A stretch of DNA of 64,000 nucleotides. It comes from Paenibacillus sp. H1-7 (GTDB taxonomy: Bacteria; Bacillota; Bacilli; Paenibacillales; NBRC-103111). The first letter of the stretch is position 1. Each line of letters starts with the position of its first letter. This document shows positions 1 through 7,556 of this stretch, piece after piece. The notes beneath the pieces are model-generated. The model was given only the letters and a program-made list of their open reading frames with translations. It was not told where the DNA came from and did not search any database. The stretch covers positions 8,174,501-8,238,500 of the forward strand of contig NZ_CP031168.1 of assembly GCF_022354825.1 (NCBI RefSeq), written 5' to 3'. Position numbers and translations under genes: made by a program.

Positions 1-684
1 AGCCGGCTGGCTGCTTTGGGAGCTGATATTCGCGGAGCTTAAGCTGCTGTAGCCTTGTTGATCGCTCTGGCTTGTGCTTTGGCCGTAGCCTGCCGTTCCA
101 TAGCCTTGGGAGGCAAAGCCCGCAGAGCCGTAGCTTTGACCGTAGCCCTGACCCGAGGAGGCTTGTTGGCCTTGAGAAGAAGCCGTGGATCCAACGATGG
201 CGCCTCCTGAATGGGATGGTGCGCCATAGCCGCCTTGCTGCTCATACGACGCGTACAGCGGCTGTTGCTGCTGCTGGAACGAAGTCTGGTATCCTTGCTG
301 CATCGGCTGCTGATACATAGCCGCACTGGTTGCATAGCTGCTTTGGATCGACTGCTGAACCATAGACTGAAGCTGCTCTGCTTTTTGACCTTGCTTCTGC
401 AGCTCCTGATGAATTTCTTGCTGTTCGGCCATTTTGACGGAGCCGTAGCCATTCAGCTGCGACAATACTGTAAACAGCTCGGCTTGCTCCTGCATCATGC
501 GCTGCGCCAAGCTTTGGAACGTTTGCCGGATCGCCGGATGCGTTGCTTCCAATGCAGCCGTAGTATATTCGCGCGCGATACGCTTTTGCTCGGACAATAC
601 CAGATTGCCCCAGTCCTGCTCTTGAAGCGGCATATGCTGCGAAGCATTGAAGCTTCGTTGTTGCTGTTGTTGTTGTTGATACAT
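1..684 (-). CDS. CotF-family spore coat protein, 3' end outside window
   Basis: The reading frame opens at ATG 684 after a strong AGGAGG and runs off the left edge without a stop, giving 228 residues. Residues about 20-110 form a helical region (DWGNLVLSEQKRIAREY, then LAQRMMQEQAELFTVL) typical of CotF-like coat proteins. The N-terminus is a run of glutamines. From about residue 120 the chain becomes low-complexity Gln/Gly/Tyr/Ser with repeated QGYG, GYGQS and QSYGS units, as in self-assembling coat proteins. It follows a smaller coat-like gene by 22 bp on the same strand, so the two are probably one sporulation transcript. The coat role comes from the family; the missing C-terminus may hold more repeats. 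Confidence 0.82.
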   Translation of the reverse strand, partial: MYQQQQQQQRSFNASQHMPLQEQDWGNLVLSEQKRIAREYTTAALEATHPAIRQTFQSLAQRMMQEQAELFTVLSQLNGYGSVKMAEQQEIHQELQKQGQKAEQLQSMVQQSIQSSYATSAAMYQQPMQQGYQTSFQQQQQPLYASYEQQGGYGAPSHSGGAIVGSTASSQGQQASSGQGYGQSYGSAGFASQGYGTAGYGQSTSQSDQQGYSSLSSANISSQSSQPA

Positions 685-706
685 CTCTTTTACACCTCCT
701 GGAATC

Positions 707-949
707 TTAATGAGTCGTATACGTATGCTGCTGAAGCGTCCGAAGCAGCTGATCGGAGTGCTGCAGGCAATCCTGGGCAATTTGGGACAGCTTCTGTTTC
801 AGCTGGGGAGACTGACAATCCGACAATCCGTGGATCGCGAGCTTCGCCAGCAGCTCCTCATTTTTCAAGCTATCGGTTATGTACGCCAATTCTTTGGAGC
901 TGACCGTGTTCATTCCTTGCTGCTGTTGCTGCGCCTGTTGATTAAACAT
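707..949 (-). CDS. small CotF-like spore coat-associated protein
   Basis: An 80-residue helical protein starting at ATG 949 behind GGAGGACATATCG. The start MFNQQAQQQQQ is glutamine-rich like its downstream neighbour, and the body (SKELAYITDSLKNEELLAKLAIHG, split across two helices) resembles the short CotF-like partners that are usually encoded beside larger coat proteins. It has no signal peptide and no membrane segment. The 22 bp gap to the next coat gene points to co-transcription in the mother cell, though I could not identify a convincing SigK or SigE promoter by eye. Function is inferred from composition and neighbour. Confidence 0.7.
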   Translation of the reverse strand: MFNQQAQQQQQGMNTVSSKELAYITDSLKNEELLAKLAIHGLSDCQSPQLKQKLSQIAQDCLQHSDQLLRTLQQHTYTTH

Positions 950-1077
950 CGATATGTCCTCCTTTCGTCTTTGACAAAGGTAGAATGCCCCAAGAGTTGG
1001 AAAACTATGTGCACTTTTTTCTCATTATTGGAAAAATTGTTCATTGATTGCAGCGGGCTGCAGCGGCAACCGACAAA

Positions 1078-1119
1078 TAAAAAAGCTCAGGATACCCGGA
1101 ATCGGATATCTTGAGCTTT
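1078..1119 (-). terminator. Rho-independent terminator of the Gld-type ABC operon
   Basis: Arms AAAGCTCAGGATACCCG and CGGATATCTTGAGCTTT pair over 17 bp with two G-U type differences around a GAAT loop. On the minus strand the stem is followed by TTTTTTATT. It sits 15 bp after the stop of the DUF4340 gene and separates that operon from the coat genes. Confidence 0.85.
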
Positions 1120-1134
1120 GTTCTACAGATTGAT

Positions 1135-2118
1135 TTATTGCTTAGGCTGTGTCTGATCGGACTGCCCTGCCGCTGGTGCCGGAGTCGGCTCAGGAGCTTG
1201 TGGCTGCTCCTTGAACTTATCGGCAAGCTCCTGCATGGACGCCGCCGGAACGGCATACGCCCAGGCTCCGTTTTGCTGCACAAGCCAGACGTTGTCCTGC
1301 TCCACCTTGCCTGTATACGTCACCGTCGTCTCTTTATTTGAAGAGTCGGCTGTCTTCACTTCGATGCGCAGCTCGGGAGAATCCATCTTCACTTCAGCTG
1401 CCGTCTTCGCCAGCTGCTCGGTGGAAATGAATTGCACCTTATCGAGATAGGAACCGGCATCCGAGCCTTTAATATCCTGTCCGTTCAGCTTCCAATTCGC
1501 TTCATACGACTTCTTGTCCGTGTCCGTCTTGGTAAGCGTAAATTTCTCACCCTTCCACTCGACGTTGATAGCGCGCACTTGGTCGTATTCCAGCCGGATC
1601 GGGCTCTTCTCCATCAAATCGAGCGGCGTGACCGCAAGAGATTTGACCTGGGAATCGCTCATCTTGAACACTTCCGGCGAGCCGCTGTACATGGCATAGA
1701 CGAAGCCTTCAATGAGCATCGGATTGCCGACGCTCAGCGTCTGCACCGTACCGTCCTTCAGCTTGACGGTAAACTGCTGCTGCGGCTTATCCAGCCCGAA
1801 TTTGGCCAAATCTTTGCCTTCCGCGTCGATAGTCGCGTCCTTTGTCAATTGATTGAACGAATTTACCCAGCCGTTGGAGCTGTATTCGTTCAAAGGAAGC
1901 GGAGACGGCTTGGTCATCGACCATTTGCCGTCCTTTTGCTGCATTTCCAGATCCGTTTCGGCCGTCTTGACCGTGAAGCTGACGACGTCATCCTTGTTCA
2001 CCTTGGCCAAGGACGCCGCCGGCTCCTTTTTCTCCTTGAAAAAGTCTTGGCTGGACGCGTACCAAAAACCTCCGATACAAATGATAACCAGAATCAGGGT
2101 CGGTATGAGCCGCTTCAT
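1135..2118 (-). CDS. DUF4340 domain protein, ABC transporter accessory
   Basis: A 327-residue protein. I start it at ATG 2118 (MKRLIPTLILVIICIGG) because GGAGGAGAAGAGG lies just upstream and this ATG overlaps the stop of the preceding gene as ATGA; a longer frame upstream lacks such a site. Residues 4-22 form a single N-terminal membrane anchor, and the rest is an extracytoplasmic domain with the repeated beta pattern of DUF4340 (VVSFTVKT, KWSMTKPSPLP, LSVGNPMLIEGFVYAM). The C-terminus is a Pro/Gln/Ala tail. It is the last gene of an ATPase-permease-GldG-DUF4340 set, a common arrangement in which the DUF4340 protein probably works outside the membrane with the GldG-like subunit. Substrate unknown. 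Confidence 0.85.
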   Translation of the reverse strand: MKRLIPTLILVIICIGGFWYASSQDFFKEKKEPAASLAKVNKDDVVSFTVKTAETDLEMQQKDGKWSMTKPSPLPLNEYSSNGWVNSFNQLTKDATIDAEGKDLAKFGLDKPQQQFTVKLKDGTVQTLSVGNPMLIEGFVYAMYSGSPEVFKMSDSQVKSLAVTPLDLMEKSPIRLEYDQVRAINVEWKGEKFTLTKTDTDKKSYEANWKLNGQDIKGSDAGSYLDKVQFISTEQLAKTAAEVKMDSPELRIEVKTADSSNKETTVTYTGKVEQDNVWLVQQNGAWAYAVPAASMQELADKFKEQPQAPEPTPAPAAGQSDQTQPKQ

Positions 2119-3524
2119 CCTCTTCTCCTCCTCCACCAGATCGTACCGCCGACGATCAGGAAGAGTAACGGGAATAGCAACACCGTACCATAGAAAATCC
2201 ATTGAGCCTGACCGCCTGTAACCATTGCACGCTGCATTTGATTTTCACGAGGTCGAATCGTCACTTGATCTTTTTGCTCCTGCAGCCAGCCTACGCTGTT
2301 CAGAGCGAAGTCGCGGTTGCCCTGCAGCCCGATCACATCGTCCCGCAGGAATGTAGAGCCGCCGAGCACAACGGCTTTCGGCTTCTTGTCTTTCGTCTCG
2401 ACCACATAGCCGAGATTCAGAGGGCCTTTAATGTCCGAATCTTCCTTGGTCGTGCCGCCTTTGGCCAATTGCTCGAGATTCGTCTCGCCGTAGGCTTGAT
2501 CCGTCGTTTTCAGAATCATCGTCGACGGGTAATCGGCTACAGGCTGTGCGTCGAGCGCAATAGCAAGAGTCATGGACATGAGCAGGTTGGAATTCTGCAG
2601 CTTGCTCGTAATATCATGGAAGCCGTACTCCGGAATAATCGTCAACGGGCTGACCAAGCGGCTGTTTTTCGGATCGATTGCAATCGCCTTATTCTCTTTA
2701 ATGCCATAGAGGCCGAGCAGGGCGTCGATATTTTTCCATTTAGCCATTTGTTCGCTATAATTCAGTGCAACGTACAGCTTTCCTTTGCCGTTCAAATATT
2801 CCTTCATCAACGTCATTTCCGCGTCGCTTAGGTCGGATTGCGCCCCGATAATGAACAACGCTTGAGCGTCATCCGGGATTTTGCCTTCGCGCAGCAGGTT
2901 CAGCTCACCGACTTCGTAATTTTGCTCTTCCAAGCCGGTTCTCCATAGCGTCATTTGATTGAGCGGCGTTTCATTGTGGCCGGACAGGAAGTACACTTTC
3001 GTTTTGTCCTTCACATTCAAATTAATTAAAGCCTGGGTGAGCTTCTGCTCCCCGTTGAATTGATAATCGGTTTCCGATGTCGATTGGAACATGTCGTAGA
3101 AATATAACGTCTTCTTCTGCGTTCCGCTCTCCACCACCAGCGTACCGGCCGGATCGATCTCATATTTCGCAGCAATTTCCGGCTGGCTTTCGATATTGTA
3201 TTGATCGAATACGATTTTGCTGTTGCGCTTCTTATATTCCTGAACGATATCGACAATCTCGCGATTCATCACTTCCGGAGTCTGGGAGCTGGTAAACGCC
3301 ATCAAATGGACGTCTTTATCCAGCGTTTTCAACGTCTGCAGCGTTTGTTCCGACAGCGTGAACTGCTTGTTTTGCGTCAAATCGACCTGCAAGCTTTTCG
3401 TTGAGTTGAGAAATATCGTCAATACGATAAAAATGCCGATCACCGCAAGCGACAGCACGACCGCATTCGTACCGCGAATCCACTTGTTCAATTGCTTTTC
3501 CCCCTTCTCGCTTTGCATTTTCAT
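2115..3524 (-). CDS. GldG-like ABC transporter auxiliary membrane protein
   Basis: About 469 residues. ATG 3524 follows AGGAC by 7 bp; a GTG immediately upstream (3527) and a TTG inside (after GGGGGAAAAG) are alternatives. There is an N-terminal membrane helix (about residues 19-39), then a long extracytoplasmic region with the ABC_transp_aux/IFT52-like fold seen in gliding protein GldG (VDLTQNKQFTLSEQTL, YFLSGHNETPL, GGSTFLRDD), and a C-terminal helix (about 440-461) ending in basic WWRRRRG. It is encoded directly after the ATPase and permease and overlaps the DUF4340 gene by 4 bp. The family is linked to gliding in Bacteroidetes, but in Firmicutes the transporter's substrate is not known and motility should not be assumed. 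Confidence 0.88.
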   Translation of the reverse strand: MKMQSEKGEKQLNKWIRGTNAVVLSLAVIGIFIVLTIFLNSTKSLQVDLTQNKQFTLSEQTLQTLKTLDKDVHLMAFTSSQTPEVMNREIVDIVQEYKKRNSKIVFDQYNIESQPEIAAKYEIDPAGTLVVESGTQKKTLYFYDMFQSTSETDYQFNGEQKLTQALINLNVKDKTKVYFLSGHNETPLNQMTLWRTGLEEQNYEVGELNLLREGKIPDDAQALFIIGAQSDLSDAEMTLMKEYLNGKGKLYVALNYSEQMAKWKNIDALLGLYGIKENKAIAIDPKNSRLVSPLTIIPEYGFHDITSKLQNSNLLMSMTLAIALDAQPVADYPSTMILKTTDQAYGETNLEQLAKGGTTKEDSDIKGPLNLGYVVETKDKKPKAVVLGGSTFLRDDVIGLQGNRDFALNSVGWLQEQKDQVTIRPRENQMQRAMVTGGQAQWIFYGTVLLFPLLFLIVGGTIWWRRRRG

Positions 3525-3548
3525 CACTTAAGTCCTATGCAAAGCCGG

Positions 3549-4259
3549 TTATCTCCAACGTTTTCTTTCCAGCACTTGAATGCTTAACACGATAAATACG
3601 ATGGCCAGCGTGACGTAGAACAGCACATCGGCAAAGTTCAGCACGCCTTTTTGCAGATTGTTGCCCCGGTTCATGATGGAGAACAGACCGATGTAATCCT
3701 TGATCTTGCCCCCTACCGAATCGCCTAGCCAATCAATCGTCCACAGGAACAGCAGGATGACAATGCCCAGAATCCCCGATACCATCTGGTGCGCGGACAG
3801 GGATGAAGCGAACAAGCCTACCGCCATCATCGCAGCCCCGACCAAAAAGACGCTGAGGAACGACAGCCACAAGACCGGCTGATCCAGTGTGCCATAAGAG
3901 CTCATGATAAGCGGATACAGCAAGCAGCCGCCTACGAGCAGCAATTGAACGACCAATGCCGCCAAATATTTGCCTATTACCACTTCCGTGATGCTGATAG
4001 GGGAGGTGAGCAGCAGCTCATCCGTCCCTTGTCGCAGCTCGTCCGATACCAAGCGCATCGTTAGAAACGGAATGATGATAACATACAAAAAGCTGACCGG
4101 GCTCGTCACCATGCGAACATCAATCATGCCGGAATATAAAAAGTTGGAGCTGAACATATAACCGACGATCAGGAAAAAGAAGGCGAATGCCGCATAAGAG
4201 GTCGGCGAGTAAAAATACATTTGCAGCTCTTTCTTGCAAACGGCCCACATTCTACGCAT
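3549..4259 (-). CDS. ABC-2 type permease, GldF-like
   Basis: A 236-residue integral membrane protein with six predicted helices (for example AFAFFFLIVGYMF near 24-36 and AALVVQLLLVGGCLLYPL near 104-121) and the ABC-2 membrane motif DELRQGTDELLLTSPIS around 73-89. It is the membrane channel partner of the ATPase upstream, whose 3' end it overlaps by 8 bp, so the two are translationally coupled. Length and topology match GldF-type permeases. It probably dimerises with two copies of the ATPase; the exported or extruded substrate is unknown. Confidence 0.88.
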   Translation of the reverse strand: MRRMWAVCKKELQMYFYSPTSYAAFAFFFLIVGYMFSSNFLYSGMIDVRMVTSPVSFLYVIIIPFLTMRLVSDELRQGTDELLLTSPISITEVVIGKYLAALVVQLLLVGGCLLYPLIMSSYGTLDQPVLWLSFLSVFLVGAAMMAVGLFASSLSAHQMVSGILGIVILLFLWTIDWLGDSVGGKIKDYIGLFSIMNRGNNLQKGVLNFADVLFYVTLAIVFIVLSIQVLERKRWR

Positions 4260-5364
4260 TCGGCGTCACCTCCGCCTTGGTGGATTCGTTATCGTCTTCG
4301 TCATCGGACGTCTCGACCGCTTCATTGGTCGTCAGCTTGAGGAAGATGTCCTCGAGACTCAAGCTCTCCCGCTTCATGGCGAGAATCGGATACCGCCGCT
4401 CCGCCATGCGGTAGAAGATCTCTTCGCGAATGTCCGCGTTATCCTTCGCGGACACGAGCACCTTCACGGTCGGCTCGTCCGCGACCGTGGCGGCTTCCGC
4501 GCCTGCGCCTTGCTCAGGCGCGTCCTGCTCCGGCTGCTGCTCGGGCGCAGCCGGGGTGGTTGCCGCTGCTGCCGTGCCGGCAGCGGAAGCGTCCGCCGCC
4601 AGCGGCTGTACGCTGGCGATGTGGGGCAAGCCGCGCAGCTCGGCCAGAACGGCCTGGCGCGGCCCCTTGATCTCGAGCGATACCTCGAATCGCTCGCCCA
4701 GCGAATTCGCCAGCTGATCGGGATGGCCGTCCATCACGATGCGCCCTTGGTTGATGATCAATACGCGGTTGCAGAGCGTATTGATCTCGGGCAAAATGTG
4801 CGTGCTCAGCAGCACGGTGTGGTTCTCGCCCAGCTCGCGGATGAGCTGGCGGATTTCAATGATCTGCTTCGGATCGAGACCCGAAGTAGGCTCGTCCAGG
4901 ACCAGCAGATCCGGATTGTGGATGATCGCCTGTGCGAGACCCATCCGCTGCTTGTAGCCTTTGGACAGCCCGCGGATAATTTGCCGCTCCCGCCCCTGCA
5001 GGCCGAGCCGCTCGATCACCTCTCCGATCCGGCGCTTCTTGTCCTTGCCCGGAATGCCGCGCAAATCGGCGATAAATTCCAAATACCCTTGTACCGTCAT
5101 TTCCGGATACAGCGGCGGCGTTTCCGGCAAATAGCCGATCTTTTGCCGCGCCTTCTTCGGATGGTTACTCATCGACAGCCCGTCGATCGTGATCGATCCG
5201 ACCGTCGGATTCAAATAACCGGTAATCATCCGCATCGTGGTCGTTTTTCCTGCTCCGTTCGGCCCCAGAAATCCTACGATTTCGCCGCGGCTCATGGAAA
5301 AATCGATATTGTGTACCCCTCTTTGGTTTTCGTACAGTTTACTTACCTGCTTTACCTCAAGCAC
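4252..5364 (-). CDS. ABC transporter ATP-binding protein, GldA-like
   Basis: A 370-residue ATPase. The start is GTG 5364, placed 8 bp after GGAGGG. Walker A GPNGAGKT is at 35-42, the signature LSKGYKQ at about 133-139 and Walker B LLVLDEP at about 153-159; the YLPETPPLY stretch near 79-87 is typical of the gliding-type subfamily. After residue 230 there is an unusual Ala/Pro/Glu/Gln-rich insert (about 253-295) that looks like a flexible linker before a C-terminal regulatory domain, and the tail is acidic (SDDEDDNES). First gene of a four-gene operon with permease, GldG-like and DUF4340 proteins. The upstream 537 bp leader contains repeated elements described separately. Confidence 0.9.
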   Translation of the reverse strand: MLEVKQVSKLYENQRGVHNIDFSMSRGEIVGFLGPNGAGKTTTMRMITGYLNPTVGSITIDGLSMSNHPKKARQKIGYLPETPPLYPEMTVQGYLEFIADLRGIPGKDKKRRIGEVIERLGLQGRERQIIRGLSKGYKQRMGLAQAIIHNPDLLVLDEPTSGLDPKQIIEIRQLIRELGENHTVLLSTHILPEINTLCNRVLIINQGRIVMDGHPDQLANSLGERFEVSLEIKGPRQAVLAELRGLPHIASVQPLAADASAAGTAAAATTPAAPEQQPEQDAPEQGAGAEAATVADEPTVKVLVSAKDNADIREEIFYRMAERRYPILAMKRESLSLEDIFLKLTTNEAVETSDDEDDNESTKAEVTPNA

Positions 5365-5576
5365 GCATGTAACCCTCCATTCGAAACGAATTGTTCGCCT
5401 ACTTAAGCCATTTCCATAAACAAAGTTGCTTAACCTCCAACAATATACAAATGAAACAATAATACCAGCTTAAACAAATCTGAAAATTAGATTAAAAATT
5501 TGTGTCTAAAATGTGAACGAGGTGTAAATATCTAAAGATCTCTTTAGAAACCTGAGGTTTTTCTGGATGGGTGATC

Positions 5577-5646
5577 ATGAGAAAAGAGGTTATCGACTTA
5601 TTCCTAAGAGGAACGACCTCGTGCCGCGGATGCCTTTATCGTCAAA
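5577..5646 (-). repeat. dispersed repeat, copy 1 (partial)
   Basis: Roughly 70 bp that align with 32077-32147 with one 1-bp gap. Shared blocks on the plus strand are ATGAGAAAA, TATCGAC, AGAGGA, CGACC and TTTATCG followed by CAAA. This copy lacks the CCGA/TCGG hairpin part of the element. Orientation is given as minus because both occurrences lie about 210-225 bp upstream of minus-strand operons. Confidence 0.6.
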
Positions 5647-5697
5647 AGACACGTTTTTCGTTGTGCTTGATCGCTTGATCAAATCTCAAATGATGCA

Positions 5698-5842
5698 GTG
5701 AGAAAACTTCTAGCGAGATCCTTTCAAAGATGAGCAGCCATTGAGTTTTTGTTTAGCAAAACTGGCTTTTCTAAGCAAAGGTATTTTTTCGCCAACTAGA
5801 AATTTGCATCCGATGTCCTCGGTATATAAAAATTCTATTATG
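5698..5842 (-). repeat. dispersed repeat, copy 2 with hairpin
   Basis: Starts with GTGAGAAAAC and TCCTTTCA, as in the copy at 32077, then carries about 50 bp not seen there. It resumes with TTTTTTCGCCAACTAGAA, CATCCGATGTCCTCGG and AAATTCTATTATG, closely matching 32135-32196. CCGA-TGTCC-TCGG (5810-5822) can form a hairpin. It ends directly against the terminator of the stalk-domain gene. Confidence 0.6.
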
Positions 5843-5879
5843 AAAAAAAAGACTCCCTGCAAAATACATGCAGAGAGTC
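5843..5879 (-). terminator. Rho-independent terminator of the stalk-domain gene
   Basis: GACTCCCTGCA and TGCAGAGAGTC pair around AAATACA (5851-5879); on the minus strand the stem is followed by TTTTTTTT. It lies 22 bp after the stop of the gene at 5902-6894. Confidence 0.9.
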
Positions 5880-5901
5880 CTTACGATCCGCTCTTCTTAG
5901 A

Positions 5902-6894
5902 TTATTTGCCGAATTTCTTTAACAGCTCTTGCTTAGCTTCCTCTTGCACTTGCTCGAACTTGATTCTGTAGCTGCTAAGAATATCCTCGCTTACCCCTTG
6001 GCCCCGTGCTTCGCTAATAATTCTGCCGAACTGCAATTCACATTCTATTACTTTAGCTGCCCCTTGTGCTTTAAGTTGCTTTTTTGTTTCTTCATCTGCA
6101 TCGGCATATTGATCTGCCAGCGGCTGAAGCGCACTGCGGCAGCTATTTTCCAATGCCTTAAGCTTTTCCTCTGCTTTGGCTTGCGCCGCCGCTGCGTTTT
6201 TGGAGCTGCCTCCGCCTCCTCCACTGCCGCCGGAACCGCCTCCTGCAACAGGTGGTGTCGTTACCGGAGTTTCCGTTTTTGGCTGCTCCGGCTGCTTCGT
6301 TTCTTCTTTAGGAGCTTCCGGCTTAGCCGCTTCTTGCGTTTTGCTCGTTACCGTGTAGGTTTCCGGATTCCACTCAATCGTTTTGCCGATCGACTCCGAG
6401 AAGAAGCGAAGAGGAACATACAGCGAATCCTTATAGATGAAGCCCGGCAGCTCTGCGCCGATTTCCTTTGTTTTGCCGTCAAACACATAGTTCACTTTCT
6501 CTTTGTACGCGCTGATCGAAGTCGGCTTCAAATTGGCTGCATCGACCTTCTCTTTTGCGGCGTCCCCGCGCACTTGGGTGTTCATGTTATATTCTTTAAT
6601 CTCCGTCAGATCGGCCGCTTTCGGCTCTTCCACCGTTACCGTGTATGTATTGGCATCCCAACGCACCGCTTTGTTCAAAGAGTAAGAAATAAAACGAAGA
6701 GGAACATAAGTGCTTCCTTCATAAATAAATCCTTGCTGACCTTCCGGCGGAGCAAAGACGTTACTATCAAAAACGAACTGCAAAGGCGCATAATATACGT
6801 CAATTGCGGTCGGAGTTTGTTCAGCATAGGCAGGACCCGCCAATCCCAGTAAAAGCATCGAAGAAACAGACCATAATTTCCATTGTTTTAACAT
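5902..6894 (-). CDS. secreted protein with two copper-amine-oxidase-like stalk domains
   Basis: A 330-residue protein starting at ATG 6894 after AAGGAGATTTTAGA. Residues 1-24 form a signal peptide with a probable cleavage after AYA. Two stalk domains of the copper amine oxidase N-terminal type follow (about 33-90 and 130-185), each with the signature YVPLRF and a WDA/WNP-TYTVT ending. A Pro/Glu/Lys/Thr segment and a Gly/Ser linker (about 215-235) lead to a C-terminal helical, probably coiled-coil domain (240-330) with two cysteines. No metal-oxidase catalytic domain is present; the name reflects only the stalk module, which is very common in secreted Paenibacillus proteins and may bind the cell wall. 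It stands alone, with its own terminator, divergent from the small ORF at 7011. Confidence 0.8.
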   Translation of the reverse strand: MLKQWKLWSVSSMLLLGLAGPAYAEQTPTAIDVYYAPLQFVFDSNVFAPPEGQQGFIYEGSTYVPLRFISYSLNKAVRWDANTYTVTVEEPKAADLTEIKEYNMNTQVRGDAAKEKVDAANLKPTSISAYKEKVNYVFDGKTKEIGAELPGFIYKDSLYVPLRFFSESIGKTIEWNPETYTVTSKTQEAAKPEAPKEETKQPEQPKTETPVTTPPVAGGGSGGSGGGGGSSKNAAAAQAKAEEKLKALENSCRSALQPLADQYADADEETKKQLKAQGAAKVIECELQFGRIISEARGQGVSEDILSSYRIKFEQVQEEAKQELLKKFGK

Positions 6895-7010
6895 TCTAAA
6901 ATCTCCTTTATAAATGGTTTTATTCCAACTATTAGCATTTCTATTATGGTATATTAAATTTAGTAGTACTTATTTCCTATTCTATTATTCATTAGGAGGT
7001 CTATTTACAT

Positions 7011-7139
7011 ATGCCGCTAATTAATGTAAAACGAATTTGGACTCCATTGGAACTATTCGGTATTCAGCTGCTCCACTCCAACGAAGATAAACACTGGTAC
7101 ATCAAGAGATCCCGCAAGCCTTTAAAACGCATTCTATAA
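7011..7139 (+). CDS. 42-residue basic hypothetical protein
   Basis: ATG 7011 follows AGGAGG by 11 bp and opens a 42-codon frame ending at TAA 7139. The product starts MPLINVKRIW and ends RSRKPLKRIL; it is basic and contains a central hydrophobic stretch (LELFGIQLL), so it could be an amphipathic membrane-associated peptide. I do not recognise a family. The strong ribosome binding site is the main support; the frame stands alone between a divergent secreted-protein gene and a riboswitch, and no terminator directly follows. Confidence 0.45.
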   Translation: MPLINVKRIWTPLELFGIQLLHSNEDKHWYIKRSRKPLKRIL

Positions 7140-7291
7140 TTCTAATTGTGGTGCTAGATTAACAATTGGCTTATCTTCTTCACCTGCTTTCTCTACCTAT
7201 AACTTAGTTGCTATAAGTCACCATGTCATTTAAACTATAGTACTTATTAACTAATATCGGCATTTTGATAGATCCTTTCTACTACTATATC

Positions 7292-7321
7292 TTGTAGAAA
7301 ATCATATAGATTTGCTATAAT
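7292..7321 (+). promoter_or_regulatory. probable SigA-type promoter of the c-di-GMP riboswitch transcript
   Basis: A perfect TATAAT at 7316-7321 is preceded at 18 bp by a weak -35, TTGTAG (7292-7297). Transcription would start near 7328, just before the riboswitch fold, which fixes the strand of the RNA. Confidence 0.6.
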
Positions 7322-7335
7322 GACCCTATTCACAT

Positions 7336-7430
7336 TAGTTCGTACGATAATGGCAAACTCATTGAAAAGTGAGGACGCAAAGCTACAGGGGCTTCATCGT
7401 CTACCGATATGCCAGCCAGCTACCGAATAA
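7336..7430 (+). promoter_or_regulatory. cyclic-di-GMP-I (GEMM-I) riboswitch
   Basis: The sequence carries the hallmark blocks of the class I c-di-GMP aptamer in order: GGCAAAC (7352-7358), a stem closed by a GAAA tetraloop (CTCATT-GAAA-AGTGAG), GGACGCAAAGC with the conserved ligand-binding core (7372-7382), a second GC-rich arm GGGGCTTC, and the closing GCCAGCCAGCTACCG segment (7410-7424). A good TATAAT lies just upstream and a micro-ORF starts about 50 bp downstream. I see no clear terminator with a U-run between aptamer and ORF, so control could be translational or use a weak stem near CGGCCTTCGTCCG. Whether it turns expression on or off cannot be told from sequence alone. Confidence 0.92.
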
Positions 7431-7481
7431 CGGCCTTCGTCCGATTTCTTATGTGTAAACAAAGAAAAGGAGAACGTGAAT

Positions 7482-7556
7482 ATGAGTCAAATGGCAGCTA
7501 TCAATTTTTTGAAATCGCTCTCTGTCGAAATTTGGCTGAAGGAGCGGTGTTCATGA
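7482..7556 (+). CDS. 24-residue micro-ORF under c-di-GMP riboswitch
   Basis: ATG 7482 follows AAAGGAGAACGTGAAT; the frame encodes 24 residues (MSQMAAINFLKSLSVEIW then LKERCS) and its TGA overlaps the ATG of the next micro-ORF as ATGA. The peptide can form one amphipathic helix. It may be a real microprotein, or a leader whose translation is needed to open the second ORF. No family is recognised. Its good ribosome binding site and its place directly behind the aptamer are the evidence that it is expressed. Confidence 0.55.
   Translation: MSQMAAINFLKSLSVEIWLKERCS

Larger units (their letters stand above)
5365..5850. other. gene-free leader region upstream of the Gld-type operon
   Basis: About 490 bp with no credible gene on either strand. 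It contains an inverted repeat TCTAAAG-ATCT-CTTTAGA (5531-5548), two copies of a dispersed repeat (5577-5646 and 5698-5842) related to one at 32077-32196, and the terminator of the stalk-domain gene at its right end. I found no clear vegetative promoter by eye, although one for the ABC operon must lie here. Confidence 0.6.

Noticed and set aside
39..452. 137-codon frame antisense in frame to the coat gene
   Set aside because: It overlaps the CotF-like gene on the same strand in another frame, is Arg/Ser-rich, and lacks a ribosome binding site; the coat frame has one and shows family features.
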